DNA of 64,000 nt from Stenotrophomonas oahuensis (GTDB lineage Bacteria; Pseudomonadota; Gammaproteobacteria; Xanthomonadales; Xanthomonadaceae), in NCBI RefSeq assembly GCF_031834595.1, contig NZ_CP115541.1, forward strand, positions 3,280,501 to 3,344,500, in the 5' to 3' direction. Of this stretch, positions 14,464-22,952 are shown in pieces; position 1 is the first letter of the stretch; each line of letters opens with the position of its first letter. The notes beneath the pieces were generated by a model. The model did no database searches and was not told the origin of the DNA. It saw only the letters and a list, made by a program, of their open reading frames with translations. A program made the position numbers and the translations under genes.

Positions 14464-14919
14464 ATGTCTCTGCGGGCGGTCGCCTATGTCAGCGAAGCAG
14501 TCGAAGGAATCGGCGGTGCGGACATGGACCGCATACTTGCAGATGCGTCCGCGCACAACCGCATGGCCGGTGTGACCAGTGTGCTGATGTTCGACGGCGT
14601 GCGCTTCCTGCAGTACCTCGAGGGCCCCGAAGACGGCGTGCGCTCGGTCTACCCGCGGGTGCTCAATGCACGCAGCCACCATCACCTGCGGGAGCTGGCG
14701 CAAGGCGAGGTGCCTACCCGTCAGTTCCCGCGCTGGACCATGGCCTCGGCGCGGATCGAACCCGCTGTGCTGGCCGACATCGTTGAGACACCCTGGGACG
14801 GTTTTGCCGCTGCAGCTCCGGTCAACGGCGAGCGCCGCGTGGGTTTCGCGCGCCTGCTGGAACTGTGGACCGGCGTTTCCGGGGAGCTGGAGCCGGCCGC
14901 ATTGAGCTTGGGGTCGTAA
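14464..14919 (+). CDS. BLUF-domain blue-light sensor protein
   Basis: A 151-residue stand-alone BLUF protein, a flavin-based blue-light sensor. With the start at 14464 (GGGGAG 7 bases upstream) the key residues are Tyr8 (RAVAYVS), Asn32 (HNRMAGVT) and Gln50 (FLQYLEG), exactly the positions of the classic BLUF Tyr/Asn/Gln triad. The C-terminal part (about 100-151) is a short helical cap with no EAL, GGDEF or cyclase domain, so it must signal through a partner protein. A candidate small RNA lies directly downstream on the same strand. Confidence 0.9.
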   Translation: MSLRAVAYVSEAVEGIGGADMDRILADASAHNRMAGVTSVLMFDGVRFLQYLEGPEDGVRSVYPRVLNARSHHHLRELAQGEVPTRQFPRWTMASARIEPAVLADIVETPWDGFAAAAPVNGERRVGFARLLELWTGVSGELEPAALSLGS

Positions 14920-14944
14920 CAGGAAACTCACGTCGCGCGGGGTA

Positions 14945-15073
14945 CTCTCTTCCTACCAGCTGTGACCGGTTCCGGGGCCAACCCCGGAGTTGTTCTGAAA
15001 GGGTAGTAACCGCAGCTGGACCACTTTCCTTGGCCGTCGTCCGTACTCTCCGCGGGCGGCGGCTTTGTTCTTT
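14945..15073 (+). ncRNA. Candidate structured small RNA with own terminator
   Basis: A long-range stem is formed by CCAGCTG (14956-14962) plus CGGTT (14967-14971) with AACCGCAGCTGG (15008-15019). Inside it is the hairpin CCGGGG-CCAA-CCCCGG (14972-14987) and an unpaired stretch around TGTTCTGAAAGGGTAG. A second, crossing pairing CTACC/GGTAG (14953-14957/15002-15006) is possible. A terminator (stem GCCGTCGTCCG/CGGGCGGCGGC at 15033-15063, then TTTGTTCTTT) follows at once. Its 5' end and promoter are not certain. It could also be a leader or riboswitch with terminator for the gene at 15137. Confidence 0.55.
15033..15073 (+). terminator. Intrinsic terminator upstream of the nucleotide-sugar dehydrogenase
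   Basis: An 11-pair stem (two G-U pairs), a 9-base loop and a T-rich tail TTTGTTCTTT. It lies 64 bases before the next gene and ends whatever RNA begins after the BLUF gene. Confidence 0.8.
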
Positions 15074-15136
15074 GTGGTCACCTGCATGTCGCGATAGGCT
15101 ATGTGGATGCCGGCTACCCGATTACCGAACTTATCA

Positions 15137-16414
15137 ATGGCCGACCACATCGCGCAGGCGCGCATCGGGGTGATCGGGCTGGGCTACGTGGGGCTGCCGT
15201 TGACGGTTGCCTTCGGCCAGCACCTGCCCACCCTGGGATATGACATCGATGCTGCCCGCGTGCAGGAACTGCAGCAGGGTCGTGACCACACCCTGGAAGT
15301 GGAGACACACGAACTGGCCGCCGCCGTGCACGCCCGTTACAGCGCTGATCCCGCTGCGCTGGCGGACTGCACGGTCTACATCGTGACCGTGCCCACGCCC
15401 ATCGATGCCCACGAACAGCCGGACCTGGGGCCGCTGCGTAGCGCGAGCACCCTGATCGCCGGCGTGCTCAAGCCCGGCGACCTGGTCATCTACGAATCCA
15501 CTGTCTACCCCGGCACCACCGAGGAAGTGTGCGTGCCGCTGCTGGAAGCCGGCTCTGGCCTACGCTTCAACCAGGACTTCCACTGCGGCTACAGCCCCGA
15601 GAGGATCAACCCAGGCGACCGCCAGCGCCGCCTGCCGGACATCCGCAAGATCACCTCTGGCTCCACGCCGGAAGTGGCTGCGGTGGTCGATGCGCTGTAC
15701 GCACGCATCATCACCGCCGGCACCTGGCCGGCACCGTCGATCCGCGTCGCAGAGGCCGCCAAGGTGATCGAGAACATCCAGCGCGACGTCAACATCGCGC
15801 TGGTCAACGAGCTGGCGTTGATCTTCGACCGGCTGGGCATCGATACCCAGGACGTGCTGGATGCTGCCGGCAGCAAGTGGAACTTCCTGCCGTTCCGTCC
15901 CGGGCTGGTCGGGGGGCACTGCATTGGCGTGGACCCGTATTACCTGCTGCACAAGTCCGAAAGCGTGGGTTATCACCCGGACCTGATCCACACCGCGCGC
16001 CAGGTCAACAACCGGGTCGGCGCACATGTGGCCGAGCGCGTGCTGTCACTGCTGGACGCGCGCGGCACCGCGCGCGCACAGGCACGGGTGCTGGTGCTGG
16101 GCGTGACCTTCAAAGAGAACTGCCCGGACCTGCGCAACAGTCGCGCGCTGGAACTGGCGCAGGCGCTGCAGGCGGCGGGCACCCAGGTGCAGGTGCAGGA
16201 TCCGTGGGTGGGTGCGGCCGCGCTGGCTGGCAGTGGCGTGACGCTGGTCGACGTACCCGAAGCGCATGCGTTCGACGCCGTGGTGCTGGCCGTGGCACAT
16301 GATCGTTTCCGTCAGATGGACACCGACGCGATCCGTGCGCTGCTGCGCCCGGGCGGCGTGGTGTACGACGTGAAGTCGGTGTGGCCGCGCGAGGTCGTTG
16401 ACGACCGGCTCTAG
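15137..16414 (+). CDS. tviB: Nucleotide-sugar dehydrogenase, TviB/WbpA type
   Basis: A UDP-glucose/GDP-mannose dehydrogenase-family enzyme (425 aa), closest in pattern to UDP-GlcNAc/GalNAc C6 dehydrogenases of the Vi/O-antigen type. Visible parts: the NAD-binding GVIGLGYVGLPL, VTVPTPIDAHEQPDL, GYSPERINPGD, the catalytic Lys in AEAAKVIENIQRDVNIALVN and the catalytic Cys in GLVGGHCIGVDPYYL. It supplies uronic-acid-type sugars for surface polysaccharide. ATG 15137 gives 425 residues, the length of TviB; its ribosome site is weak. No other polysaccharide genes flank it, so it may be a remnant or a stand-alone gene. Confidence 0.88.
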   Translation: MADHIAQARIGVIGLGYVGLPLTVAFGQHLPTLGYDIDAARVQELQQGRDHTLEVETHELAAAVHARYSADPAALADCTVYIVTVPTPIDAHEQPDLGPLRSASTLIAGVLKPGDLVIYESTVYPGTTEEVCVPLLEAGSGLRFNQDFHCGYSPERINPGDRQRRLPDIRKITSGSTPEVAAVVDALYARIITAGTWPAPSIRVAEAAKVIENIQRDVNIALVNELALIFDRLGIDTQDVLDAAGSKWNFLPFRPGLVGGHCIGVDPYYLLHKSESVGYHPDLIHTARQVNNRVGAHVAERVLSLLDARGTARAQARVLVLGVTFKENCPDLRNSRALELAQALQAAGTQVQVQDPWVGAAALAGSGVTLVDVPEAHAFDAVVLAVAHDRFRQMDTDAIRALLRPGGVVYDVKSVWPREVVDDRL

Positions 16415-16458
16415 ACCGGAAGGGCGGTAGACTGCCCCGCATGTGATTGAGGAACGCC

Positions 16459-18081
16459 ATGCACCGGTATCTGGTCTACCTGCTCGCCATCCTTCTGCTG
16501 CCGATCAGCCTGTGGCTGGCCACCCTGTGGCCGGCCTGGTACTGGGGCGTGGGATTGTCCCTGGCCATGGTGCTGCTGGGTACCTGGGACCTGCTGCAGA
16601 AACGCAGCACGCTGCGTCGCAACTATCCGGTCATGGCGCACTTCCGTTATGGGCTGGAGTCGATTGGTCCGGAAATCCGCCAATACTTCGTGCAGAGCGA
16701 TCTGGAAGACGTGCCATTCTCGCGCCAGCAGCGTGCGCTGATCTACCAGCGGTCCAAGAACCAGATGGACGTGGTGCCGTTCGGCACGCTGCGCAGCACC
16801 TACGCGGTGGATTACGAGTGGATCAACCACTCGCTGGCCCCGACCGAGGTGGCCGGGCACGACTTCCGCGTGTTGATCGGGCCGAATTGCGAGAGGCCGT
16901 ATTCGGCCAGTGTGTTCAACATTTCAGCGATGAGCTTCGGCTCGCTGTCCGCCAATGCAATCCGCGCATTGAACGAAGGCGCACGCCGCGGTGGCTTCTA
17001 TCACGACACCGGCGAAGGTTCGATCTCGCCTTACCATCGCGAGAATGGCGGCGACCTGGTCTGGGAGATCGGCTCCGGCTACTTCGGTTGCCGAGACGAG
17101 CACGGCGGCTTCAGCGAAGAGCGCTTCGTCGCCAACGCCACGCATGATCAGGTCAAGATGATCGAGATCAAGCTCTCGCAGGGCGCGAAGCCAGGTCATG
17201 GCGGCGTGTTGCCGGCGGCCAAGGTGAGCGCGGAGATTTCGGCCACGCGCGGTGTGCCGATGGGCATCGACTGCGTGTCACCGTCGAAGCATTCGGCCTT
17301 CAACACGCCGGTGGAACTGCTGCAGTTCGTGCAGCGGCTGCGTGAGTTGTCTGGCGGCAAGCCGGTCGGCTTCAAGCTGGCCATCGGCCATCCCTGGGAG
17401 TGGTTCGGCATTGCCAAGGCGATGCAGGAAACCCAGTTGCTGCCCGACTTCATCGTGGTGGACGGGGCCGAAGGTGGCACCGGTGCCGCGCCGGCCGAGT
17501 TCATCGACCACGTGGGCGTGCCCATGCATGAGGCACTGCTGCTGGTGCACAACACCTTGGTCGGGCTGGACCTGCGCGACCGCATCAAGGTCGGTGCGGC
17601 CGGCAAGGTCACCAGTGCCTTTGAGATCGCGCGGACCATCGCGCTGGGGGCGGACTGGTGCAACGCCGGGCGTGGTTTCATGTTCGCGCTGGGCTGCATC
17701 CAGTCGCTGAGCTGCCACAGCGACAAGTGCCCGACCGGGATCGCCACCCAGGACCCCAGCCGCTGGCGGCACCTGGACCCGACGGACAAGGCCACCCGCG
17801 TGCACAGCTATCACGAGAACACGCTGCGCGCGCTGCGCGACCTGTTGTGTGCAGCCGGCCTGCAGCACCCGGCGGAGCTGGGTCCGGAACACATTCTGCG
17901 CCGCGTATCGCCGGTGGAGATTCGCTCGCTGGCCTCGCTTTACCGCTATCTCAGCCCCGGCGAACTGCTGCGGCGGGTGCCCGATCATGCGGTGTTCCAT
18001 GATTTCTGGGGCGATGCGAGAAGCGATTCGTTCCAGCCGCCGGCGAGGATTCAAGCGTTGCGCGCAAGCAAATCGCGATAA
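16459..18081 (+). CDS. FMN-binding glutamate synthase family protein
   Basis: A 540-residue membrane-tethered flavoprotein. Two hydrophobic segments lie at about residues 3-40. Then follows a glutamate-synthase-type FMN barrel (about 100-480) with NISAMSFGSLSANAIRALN, GEGSISPYH, KPGHGGVLPAAKVS and VDGAEGGTGAAPAEF. Cysteines in GCIQSLSCHSDKCPTG near 420 match the Fe-S ligands of GltB-type domains. It lacks the amidotransferase domain, so it is not an ordinary GltB; its substrate is unknown. ATG 16459 has GAGGA upstream; an earlier TTG was not used. Confidence 0.87.
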   Translation: MHRYLVYLLAILLLPISLWLATLWPAWYWGVGLSLAMVLLGTWDLLQKRSTLRRNYPVMAHFRYGLESIGPEIRQYFVQSDLEDVPFSRQQRALIYQRSKNQMDVVPFGTLRSTYAVDYEWINHSLAPTEVAGHDFRVLIGPNCERPYSASVFNISAMSFGSLSANAIRALNEGARRGGFYHDTGEGSISPYHRENGGDLVWEIGSGYFGCRDEHGGFSEERFVANATHDQVKMIEIKLSQGAKPGHGGVLPAAKVSAEISATRGVPMGIDCVSPSKHSAFNTPVELLQFVQRLRELSGGKPVGFKLAIGHPWEWFGIAKAMQETQLLPDFIVVDGAEGGTGAAPAEFIDHVGVPMHEALLLVHNTLVGLDLRDRIKVGAAGKVTSAFEIARTIALGADWCNAGRGFMFALGCIQSLSCHSDKCPTGIATQDPSRWRHLDPTDKATRVHSYHENTLRALRDLLCAAGLQHPAELGPEHILRRVSPVEIRSLASLYRYLSPGELLRRVPDHAVFHDFWGDARSDSFQPPARIQALRASKSR

Positions 18082-18085
18082 AGCC

Positions 18086-18155
18086 GCCCGACCAACGGTC
18101 GGGCGCTACCGGTGGGGCATGCGACACCGGTAGGTACCGACCGTTGGTCGGTACC
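18086..18155. repeat. Inverted pair of GTAG REP elements
   Basis: The unit GCCCGACCAACGGTCGGGC with mirrored GTAG (18086-18109) faces a GTAG unit of the GTACCGACCGTTGGTCGGTAC type (18130-18155). They lie in the 79-base gap between two convergent genes, where they could act as transcription stops. Confidence 0.85.
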
Positions 18156-18160
18156 GCGCG

Positions 18161-19402
18161 TCACCGTTCGAGAAACGCCACCACCCCACGCCCAGCCCGC
18201 ACACCGCTGGCATAACACGCAGTCAACAGATACCCACCCGTAGGCGCTTCCCAATCCAGCATCTCCCCGGCACAGAAGGTGCCGGGCAGGTCGCGCAGCA
18301 TCAACGCCTCATTTAGCGCCTCCAACCGCACCCCCCCCGCGGTGCTGATCACCTCGTCGATCGGACGCGGGCGCAGCAACGACAGCGGCAGCCGCTTCAA
18401 CGCCGCCGCCACGGCCTCGGCCGGCAGTTGCCCAGCCTCTTTGCCCAGCACTTCAAACAACAGCGCCGATTTCACCCCGCCCAAGCCCAGCTGGCGACGC
18501 AGATGCTCGCCAAAGCTGCGGCCCTGGCGGGGCTTGCGCAGCTTGTCCAAGAGCTGCGCTTCAGTCTGCCCGGGCAGCAGGTCCAGCTGCAGCTGCACCT
18601 GCCCATCGCGTTCCAGGGTGTCGCGCAGATCCGCCGCCAGCGCATAGATCAGGCTGCCTTCAATGCCGTTGGCGGTGATCACGCACTCGCCCTGCAGGGA
18701 GTGGGCCGTGCCATCCAACCCAGTCCAGTGCGCCACCACCGGTTTGAGTGGCGCGCCGGCTTGGCGCTCGCGGAAATACGCGGTCCAGTCGATGTCAAAG
18801 CCGCAGTTGGCCGGCTTCAGCGGGGCGATATCCACGCCGCGCGCCTGCAGCGGGGCCACCCAGGCCCCATCAGAGCCCAGTTCCGGCCAGCTGCCGCCGC
18901 CCAGTGCCAGCACCACGGCGTCTGCCGCCACGCTGACCTCACCCTCCGGCGTTTCCAGGCGCAGCGCCCCGTCGGCGGTCCAGCCGGTCCAGCGATGCTG
19001 CACATGGAAGCGCACCCCCTGGTCCTTCAAGCGACGCACCCAGCCGCGTAGCAGCGGCGCGGCCTTGCGGTCCACCGGGAACACGCGGCCCGACGTGCCG
19101 ACGTAGGTTTCCACGCCAAACTGCAACGCCCAGGCCCGCAGTGCCTCGGCATCGAAGTCGGTCAGCCATGTCCCGACCGCGTCCGCGCGTTCACGGTAGC
19201 GGCTGACAAACAGCGCCGGCGGGTCGGAATGGGTCAGGTTCAGGCCGCCTTTGCCGGCGATCAGGAACTTGCGCCCGGGCGAGCCCTTGGCTTCATACAG
19301 GTCGACGGTGTGGCCAGCGGCGCGCACGATTTCGGCGGCCATCAGGCCGGCCGGGCCGCCGCCGATGATCGCCACGCGGGCAGGGTGCTGCAGTGCGGTC
19401 AT
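18161..19402 (-). CDS. HI0933/TIGR03862-type flavoprotein
   Basis: A 413-residue FAD protein of the BaiN/HI0933 family. The N-terminal dinucleotide-binding motif is VAIIGGGPAGLMAAEIVRAAG. GRKFLIAGKGGLNLTHSD and VFPVDRKAAPLLRGWV are family marks, and GTFCAGEMLDWEAPTGGYLL near the C-terminus is the second FAD contact. The reaction is not established. It is followed on the same strand, 3' side, by the REP pair; the FKBP lipoprotein gene lies just upstream with 2 bases between them, so the two are co-transcribed. Confidence 0.9.
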   Translation of the reverse strand: MTALQHPARVAIIGGGPAGLMAAEIVRAAGHTVDLYEAKGSPGRKFLIAGKGGLNLTHSDPPALFVSRYRERADAVGTWLTDFDAEALRAWALQFGVETYVGTSGRVFPVDRKAAPLLRGWVRRLKDQGVRFHVQHRWTGWTADGALRLETPEGEVSVAADAVVLALGGGSWPELGSDGAWVAPLQARGVDIAPLKPANCGFDIDWTAYFRERQAGAPLKPVVAHWTGLDGTAHSLQGECVITANGIEGSLIYALAADLRDTLERDGQVQLQLDLLPGQTEAQLLDKLRKPRQGRSFGEHLRRQLGLGGVKSALLFEVLGKEAGQLPAEAVAAALKRLPLSLLRPRPIDEVISTAGGVRLEALNEALMLRDLPGTFCAGEMLDWEAPTGGYLLTACYASGVRAGRGVVAFLER

Positions 19403-19404
19403 GT

Positions 19405-19845
19405 TCAGCGCGGCTTGACGTCAAGCAGTTCCACATCGAACACCAGCGAGGCATTCGGCGGAATCGGGCCGGCACCGTTGGCTCCATAGCCGTACTCGGC
19501 CGGAATCATCAGGGTGCGCTTGCCGCCGACCTTCATGCCGGCAAAGCCTTCGTCCCAGCCCTTGATCACGCGGCCCTGGCCCAGCTGGAAGCTGAAGGGT
19601 TCGCCGCGATCCAGCGAGCTGTCGAACTTGTCGCCGTGCTTGTCGGCCTTGCGCTCGTCGTAGATCCAGCCGGTGTAGTGCACCGAAATGGTGCTGCCCG
19701 GCGTGGCCTCGGCTCCGCTGCCCGGCTGGGTGTCGATCTTCTCGAAGGCGGCCACGGTGCCGCCCGGGGGCGGGCCCGGCGGCGTGCAGCCGGCCAGCAG
19801 CGACAACAGCAGGGGAGCAAGCAGGAACTTCGGCAGACGACGCAT
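19405..19845 (-). CDS. FKBP-type peptidyl-prolyl isomerase lipoprotein
   Basis: A 146-residue envelope protein-folding enzyme. A lipoprotein signal ends in the lipobox LLAGC (Cys20), then a Pro/Gly linker, then one FKBP domain (about 40-145) with [57 protein letters not shown] and [16 protein letters not shown]. All the usual core residues are present. It is the first gene of a two-gene unit with the flavoprotein; their pairing may be only positional. Confidence 0.93.
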   Translation of the reverse strand: MRRLPKFLLAPLLLSLLAGCTPPGPPPGGTVAAFEKIDTQPGSGAEATPGSTISVHYTGWIYDERKADKHGDKFDSSLDRGEPFSFQLGQGRVIKGWDEGFAGMKVGGKRTLMIPAEYGYGANGAGPIPPNASLVFDVELLDVKPR

Positions 19846-19908
19846 GGCGGCACCGGGTGTTTACAGGGGACGCAAGGGTAGCGCATCGCCGGGCGCTATC
19901 ATGGCCCC

Positions 19909-20274
19909 ATGTCGAAACTGCTGCTCAACCTGCGCAATGTCGCAGACGATGAAATCGAAGACGTGACCGCACTGCTGGACCAGGCGGGCATTGCCCATTA
20001 CCGCACCGAGCCCAGCCCCTGGGGCATCTCCTGGGGCGGCATCTGGATCCGTGACGACGCCGACCAGCCCCGGGCCAAGGAACTGATGGCCGGGTACCAG
20101 CAGGCACGGGGTGAACGGGTCCGGGCCGAGCGCCAGGCCGCCCTGCGCGACGGCACTGCCGAGACCTTTGGCAGCCTGCTGCGGGCCCGCCCGGTATTCG
20201 TGGTGCTGGTCCTGCTGGGCATGCTGGCCGCCGCCGCGCTGGTGCTGCTGCCGTTCGTGCTGCTGCGCGGCTAA
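19909..20274 (+). CDS. DUF6164 family protein
   Basis: A 121-residue protein with the DUF6164 pattern: LLLNLRNVADDEIEDVTALL, then GISWGGIWIRDD and AKELMAGYQQAR, followed by a C-terminal membrane helix (VFVVLVLLGMLAAAALVLLPFVLL). The N-terminal part is likely a cytosolic alpha/beta domain anchored to the inner membrane. The function is unknown. The stop is 9 bases before trhO, so the two are probably co-transcribed. Confidence 0.83.
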   Translation: MSKLLLNLRNVADDEIEDVTALLDQAGIAHYRTEPSPWGISWGGIWIRDDADQPRAKELMAGYQQARGERVRAERQAALRDGTAETFGSLLRARPVFVVLVLLGMLAAAALVLLPFVLLRG

Positions 20275-20283
20275 AATGGGCGC

Positions 20284-21030
20284 ATGATCGCCAATACCGC
20301 CGCCTACCATTTCACCGACATCACCGATCCGCAGGTGCTGTGCGCCACCCTGCTGGCGCGCGCCGAAGCGGCCGAGCTGCGCGGCACCATCCTCGTGGCG
20401 GGGGAGGGCATCAATCTGTTCCTGGCCGGCAGCCAGGCGGGCATCGATGGTTTCTATGCCGCGCTGGCCGAAGACGCCCGCTTCGACGGGATGCGGGTGA
20501 AGACCAGCTACAGCCAGATGCAGCCGTTCGCGCGGCTCAAGGCCAAGGTCAAGCCGGAAATCATCAGTTTCCGCATCGACGACGGCCAGCCGTTGGATTT
20601 CCCGCGCGCACCCGCGGTAGATCCGGCCACGGTGCAGCGTTGGCTGCGGCAGGGGCATGACGATGCCGGCAAGCCGGTGGTGATGCTCGACACCCGCAAT
20701 GTGCAGGAAATCGAGTACGGCACCTTCCAGAATGCACTGGTGCTGCCGATCACCAAGTTCACCGACCTGCCTGATGCACTGGCTCCGCACCGCGACGCGC
20801 TGCGCGACAGCACCGTGGTCAGCTTCTGCACCGGTGGCATCCGCTGTGAAAAGGCGGCGTTGTGGATGCGCAATGACGGCATGGACAACGTGCTGCAGCT
20901 GGACGGCGGCATCCTGGGTTATTTCGAGGAAGTCGGCGGGGAAGGGTACGAGGGGCGTTGTTTCGTGTTCGACGAGCGCGTGGCCCTGGATGCCGAGCTG
21001 AAACCGCTGGTGGATCAGCCCGCCGGTTGA
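20284..21030 (+). CDS. trhO: tRNA uridine(34) hydroxylase TrhO
   Basis: A rhodanese-fold enzyme (248 aa) that makes 5-hydroxyuridine at tRNA position 34. The N-terminal acylphosphatase-like domain includes GTILVAGEGINLFLAGS. The rhodanese domain (about 125-220) holds MLDTRNVQEIEYGTF and the active-site loop CTGGIRCEKA. The usual extra C-terminal Cys-rich extension of longer homologues is absent. The reading frame ends in front of a REP pair. Confidence 0.93.
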   Translation: MIANTAAYHFTDITDPQVLCATLLARAEAAELRGTILVAGEGINLFLAGSQAGIDGFYAALAEDARFDGMRVKTSYSQMQPFARLKAKVKPEIISFRIDDGQPLDFPRAPAVDPATVQRWLRQGHDDAGKPVVMLDTRNVQEIEYGTFQNALVLPITKFTDLPDALAPHRDALRDSTVVSFCTGGIRCEKAALWMRNDGMDNVLQLDGGILGYFEEVGGEGYEGRCFVFDERVALDAELKPLVDQPAG

Positions 21031-21036
21031 TCCGCC

Positions 21037-21137
21037 GGACACGCATGGCGTGTCCCTACAGGTCGCCCGACCCACCAAACCCGGGCGACCCCAAACCCGC
21101 ACGACCAAGGGTCGTAGTGACACGCCATGCGTGTCAA
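21037..21137. repeat. GTAG REP pair
   Basis: Unit GGACACGCATGGCGTGTCC plus mirrored GTAG (21037-21059) faces a GTAG unit of the TGACACGCCATGCGTGTCA type (21114-21137). Between them are two further short dyads (GGTCGCCCGACC and CACGACCAAGGGTCGTAGTG). Confidence 0.8.
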
Positions 21138-21273
21138 AGCCATGATCCTGCGCACGTAACCTCGCCGTTGGCCGGCCCAGGCGGTCCCCGCAGGAATCAG
21201 CATTCCGCAGACGGCCCTGTACCCGCCCGAAACCGCCCCCATCACAACGGGATACCCCTGATGGAACGGTTTC

Positions 21274-22266
21274 ATGCAACTGTCGATTCTTGATCTGGCC
21301 CCGGTCTGCGAGGGCAGCGACACCACGCAGGCGTTCGCCAACATGCTCGACCTGGCCCAGTTCGCCGAAGGGTGGGGCTACCACCGCTACTGGCTGGCCG
21401 AACACCACAACATGCCCGGCATCGCCAGCGCCGCCACTGCGGTGCTGATCGGCCACGTCGCCGGCGGCACCAAGCGGATCCGCGTGGGCTCCGGCGGCAT
21501 CATGCTCCCCAATCATTCCCCGCTGCAGGTGGCCGAGCAATTCGGCACCCTGGTCTCGCTGTACCCGGACCGCATCGACCTGGGCCTGGGCCGCGCGCCC
21601 GGCACCGACCAGCCCACCGCGCGCGCCCTGCGCCGCTACTTCGACAGCGCCGACCAGTTCCCGCAGGACGTCCGCGAACTGCTGCATTACTTTGAACCGG
21701 CGCAGGCCGGCCAAGCCGTCCGCGCGGTACCCGGGGCCGGCATTCCGGTGCCGGTGTGGCTGCTCGGCTCCAGCCTGTTCGGTGCGCGCCTGGCCGCCGC
21801 ACTGGGTCTGCCGTATGCGTTCGCCTCGCACTTCGCGCCCGACGCGATGGACCAGGCACTGGCGGTCTATCGCGCCGAGTTCCGTCCGTCGCAGTACCTC
21901 ACCGCGCCCTATGCGGTACTCGGCTTGAACGTGGTGGCGGCCGAGAGCGAGGCCGAAGCCAAGCGGCTGTTCACCACCCAGCAGCAGAGCTTCGTCAATC
22001 TGCGCCGGGGCAAGCCGGGCCTGATTCCGCCGCCGATCGACGATATCGAGGCGTTCTGGGAACCGCACGAAAAGATCGGCGTGCAGAGCGCGCTGGCCTG
22101 CGCAGTGGTGGGTGACCAGCGTCAGGTGAGCGAGGGTCTGGCTGCGTTCGTGGCCCGGCACAAGCCCGATGAGCTGATCCTCACCGCCAACATCTACGAC
22201 CACGCCGCGCGCAAGCGTTCGTTCGGTCTGGCCATGCAGGCATGGCGCGACGCGAAGATCGCGTGA
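21274..22266 (+). CDS. LLM-class flavin-dependent monooxygenase
   Basis: A 330-residue luciferase-like enzyme. Family marks are [60 protein letters not shown] and [16 protein letters not shown]. This subgroup (YhbW-like, single-component by annotation) lacks a defined substrate. It is followed 67 bases later by a PNPOx-like flavin protein on the same strand; both use flavin, and a shared unit is possible. Confidence 0.9.
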   Translation: MQLSILDLAPVCEGSDTTQAFANMLDLAQFAEGWGYHRYWLAEHHNMPGIASAATAVLIGHVAGGTKRIRVGSGGIMLPNHSPLQVAEQFGTLVSLYPDRIDLGLGRAPGTDQPTARALRRYFDSADQFPQDVRELLHYFEPAQAGQAVRAVPGAGIPVPVWLLGSSLFGARLAAALGLPYAFASHFAPDAMDQALAVYRAEFRPSQYLTAPYAVLGLNVVAAESEAEAKRLFTTQQQSFVNLRRGKPGLIPPPIDDIEAFWEPHEKIGVQSALACAVVGDQRQVSEGLAAFVARHKPDELILTANIYDHAARKRSFGLAMQAWRDAKIA

Positions 22267-22333
22267 CCGGCCGGTCACGCTGTCGTTGACTGCAATCGGG
22301 TCTGATCAGGGCTCCCGCAACAGGAGCCCGACC

Positions 22334-22834
22334 ATGAGCCACCACACCCACACCGAGCAGATCAAACAGCTGGCCGAACTGATCCGCGACGTCGACATCG
22401 CGATGTTCACCACCACCGGTGTGGATGGACGCCTGTACAGCCGCCCGCTGGGCACCCAGCAGGTGGAGTTCGACGGCGACCTGTGGTTCGCCACTGCCGC
22501 TGACAGCCCCAAGGTCGCGGAAATCTCGCTCAACCCGCAGGTCAACGTGGCCTACGCCTCGCCGTCGAAGAACACGTACGTGTCGGTGGCCGGTACCGCG
22601 CGCATCGTCGATGATCGCGCCAAGGTTGAAGAACTGTGGTCGCCAGCGATGAAGCTGTTTTTCCCGGGCGGCAAGGATGATCCCAATCTGCGCCTGATTC
22701 ACGTGCGTGCCGAATCGGCCGAGTATTGGGATGGCCCAGGGACGCTGCTGGGCAAGGCGCTGAGCTTTGTGTTGTCGGCGGTCAGCGATGAGCCGGCGGC
22801 GTTGGCAGATACCGGCAAGGTGGATTTGAGGTGA
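22334..22834 (+). CDS. Pyridoxamine 5'-phosphate oxidase-like general stress protein
   Basis: A 166-residue split-barrel flavin-binding protein of the general stress protein 26 type. Visible marks: IAMFTTTGVDGRLYSRPLG, LWFATAADSPKVAEISLNPQ and VNVAYASPSKNTYVSVAGTA. Its ligand is probably FMN/FAD and its reaction is unknown. ATG 22334 has AGGAG 7 bases upstream. Three REP units follow it. Confidence 0.9.
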   Translation: MSHHTHTEQIKQLAELIRDVDIAMFTTTGVDGRLYSRPLGTQQVEFDGDLWFATAADSPKVAEISLNPQVNVAYASPSKNTYVSVAGTARIVDDRAKVEELWSPAMKLFFPGGKDDPNLRLIHVRAESAEYWDGPGTLLGKALSFVLSAVSDEPAALADTGKVDLR

Positions 22835-22840
22835 GCCGTG

Positions 22841-22946
22841 GCACGACCAACGGTCGTGCGCTACCGGGATGCATGGCACGACCAACGGTCGTGCCCTACC
22901 GGGGTGCGTGACAGGTGACCGGTAGGTACCGACCGTTGGTCGGTAC
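22841..22946. repeat. Cluster of three GTAG REP elements
   Basis: Two tandem units of the CACGACCAACGGTCGTG type (22841-22864 and 22875-22899) face one GTAG unit of the GTACCGACCGTTGGTCGGTAC type (22922-22946). They fill the gap between convergent genes. Confidence 0.85.
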
Positions 22947-22952
22947 GCCGTC

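Noticed and set aside
14945..15073. c-di-GMP-I riboswitch, JUMPstart/ops element or SRP RNA
   Set aside because: Key conserved stretches of these families are absent; only general features (hairpins, GGTAG) are shared.
19861..22278. Open minus-strand frame of about 800 codons across DUF6164, trhO and the LLM gene
   Set aside because: Antisense shadow of three recognised genes, with no family resemblance and no ribosome site.
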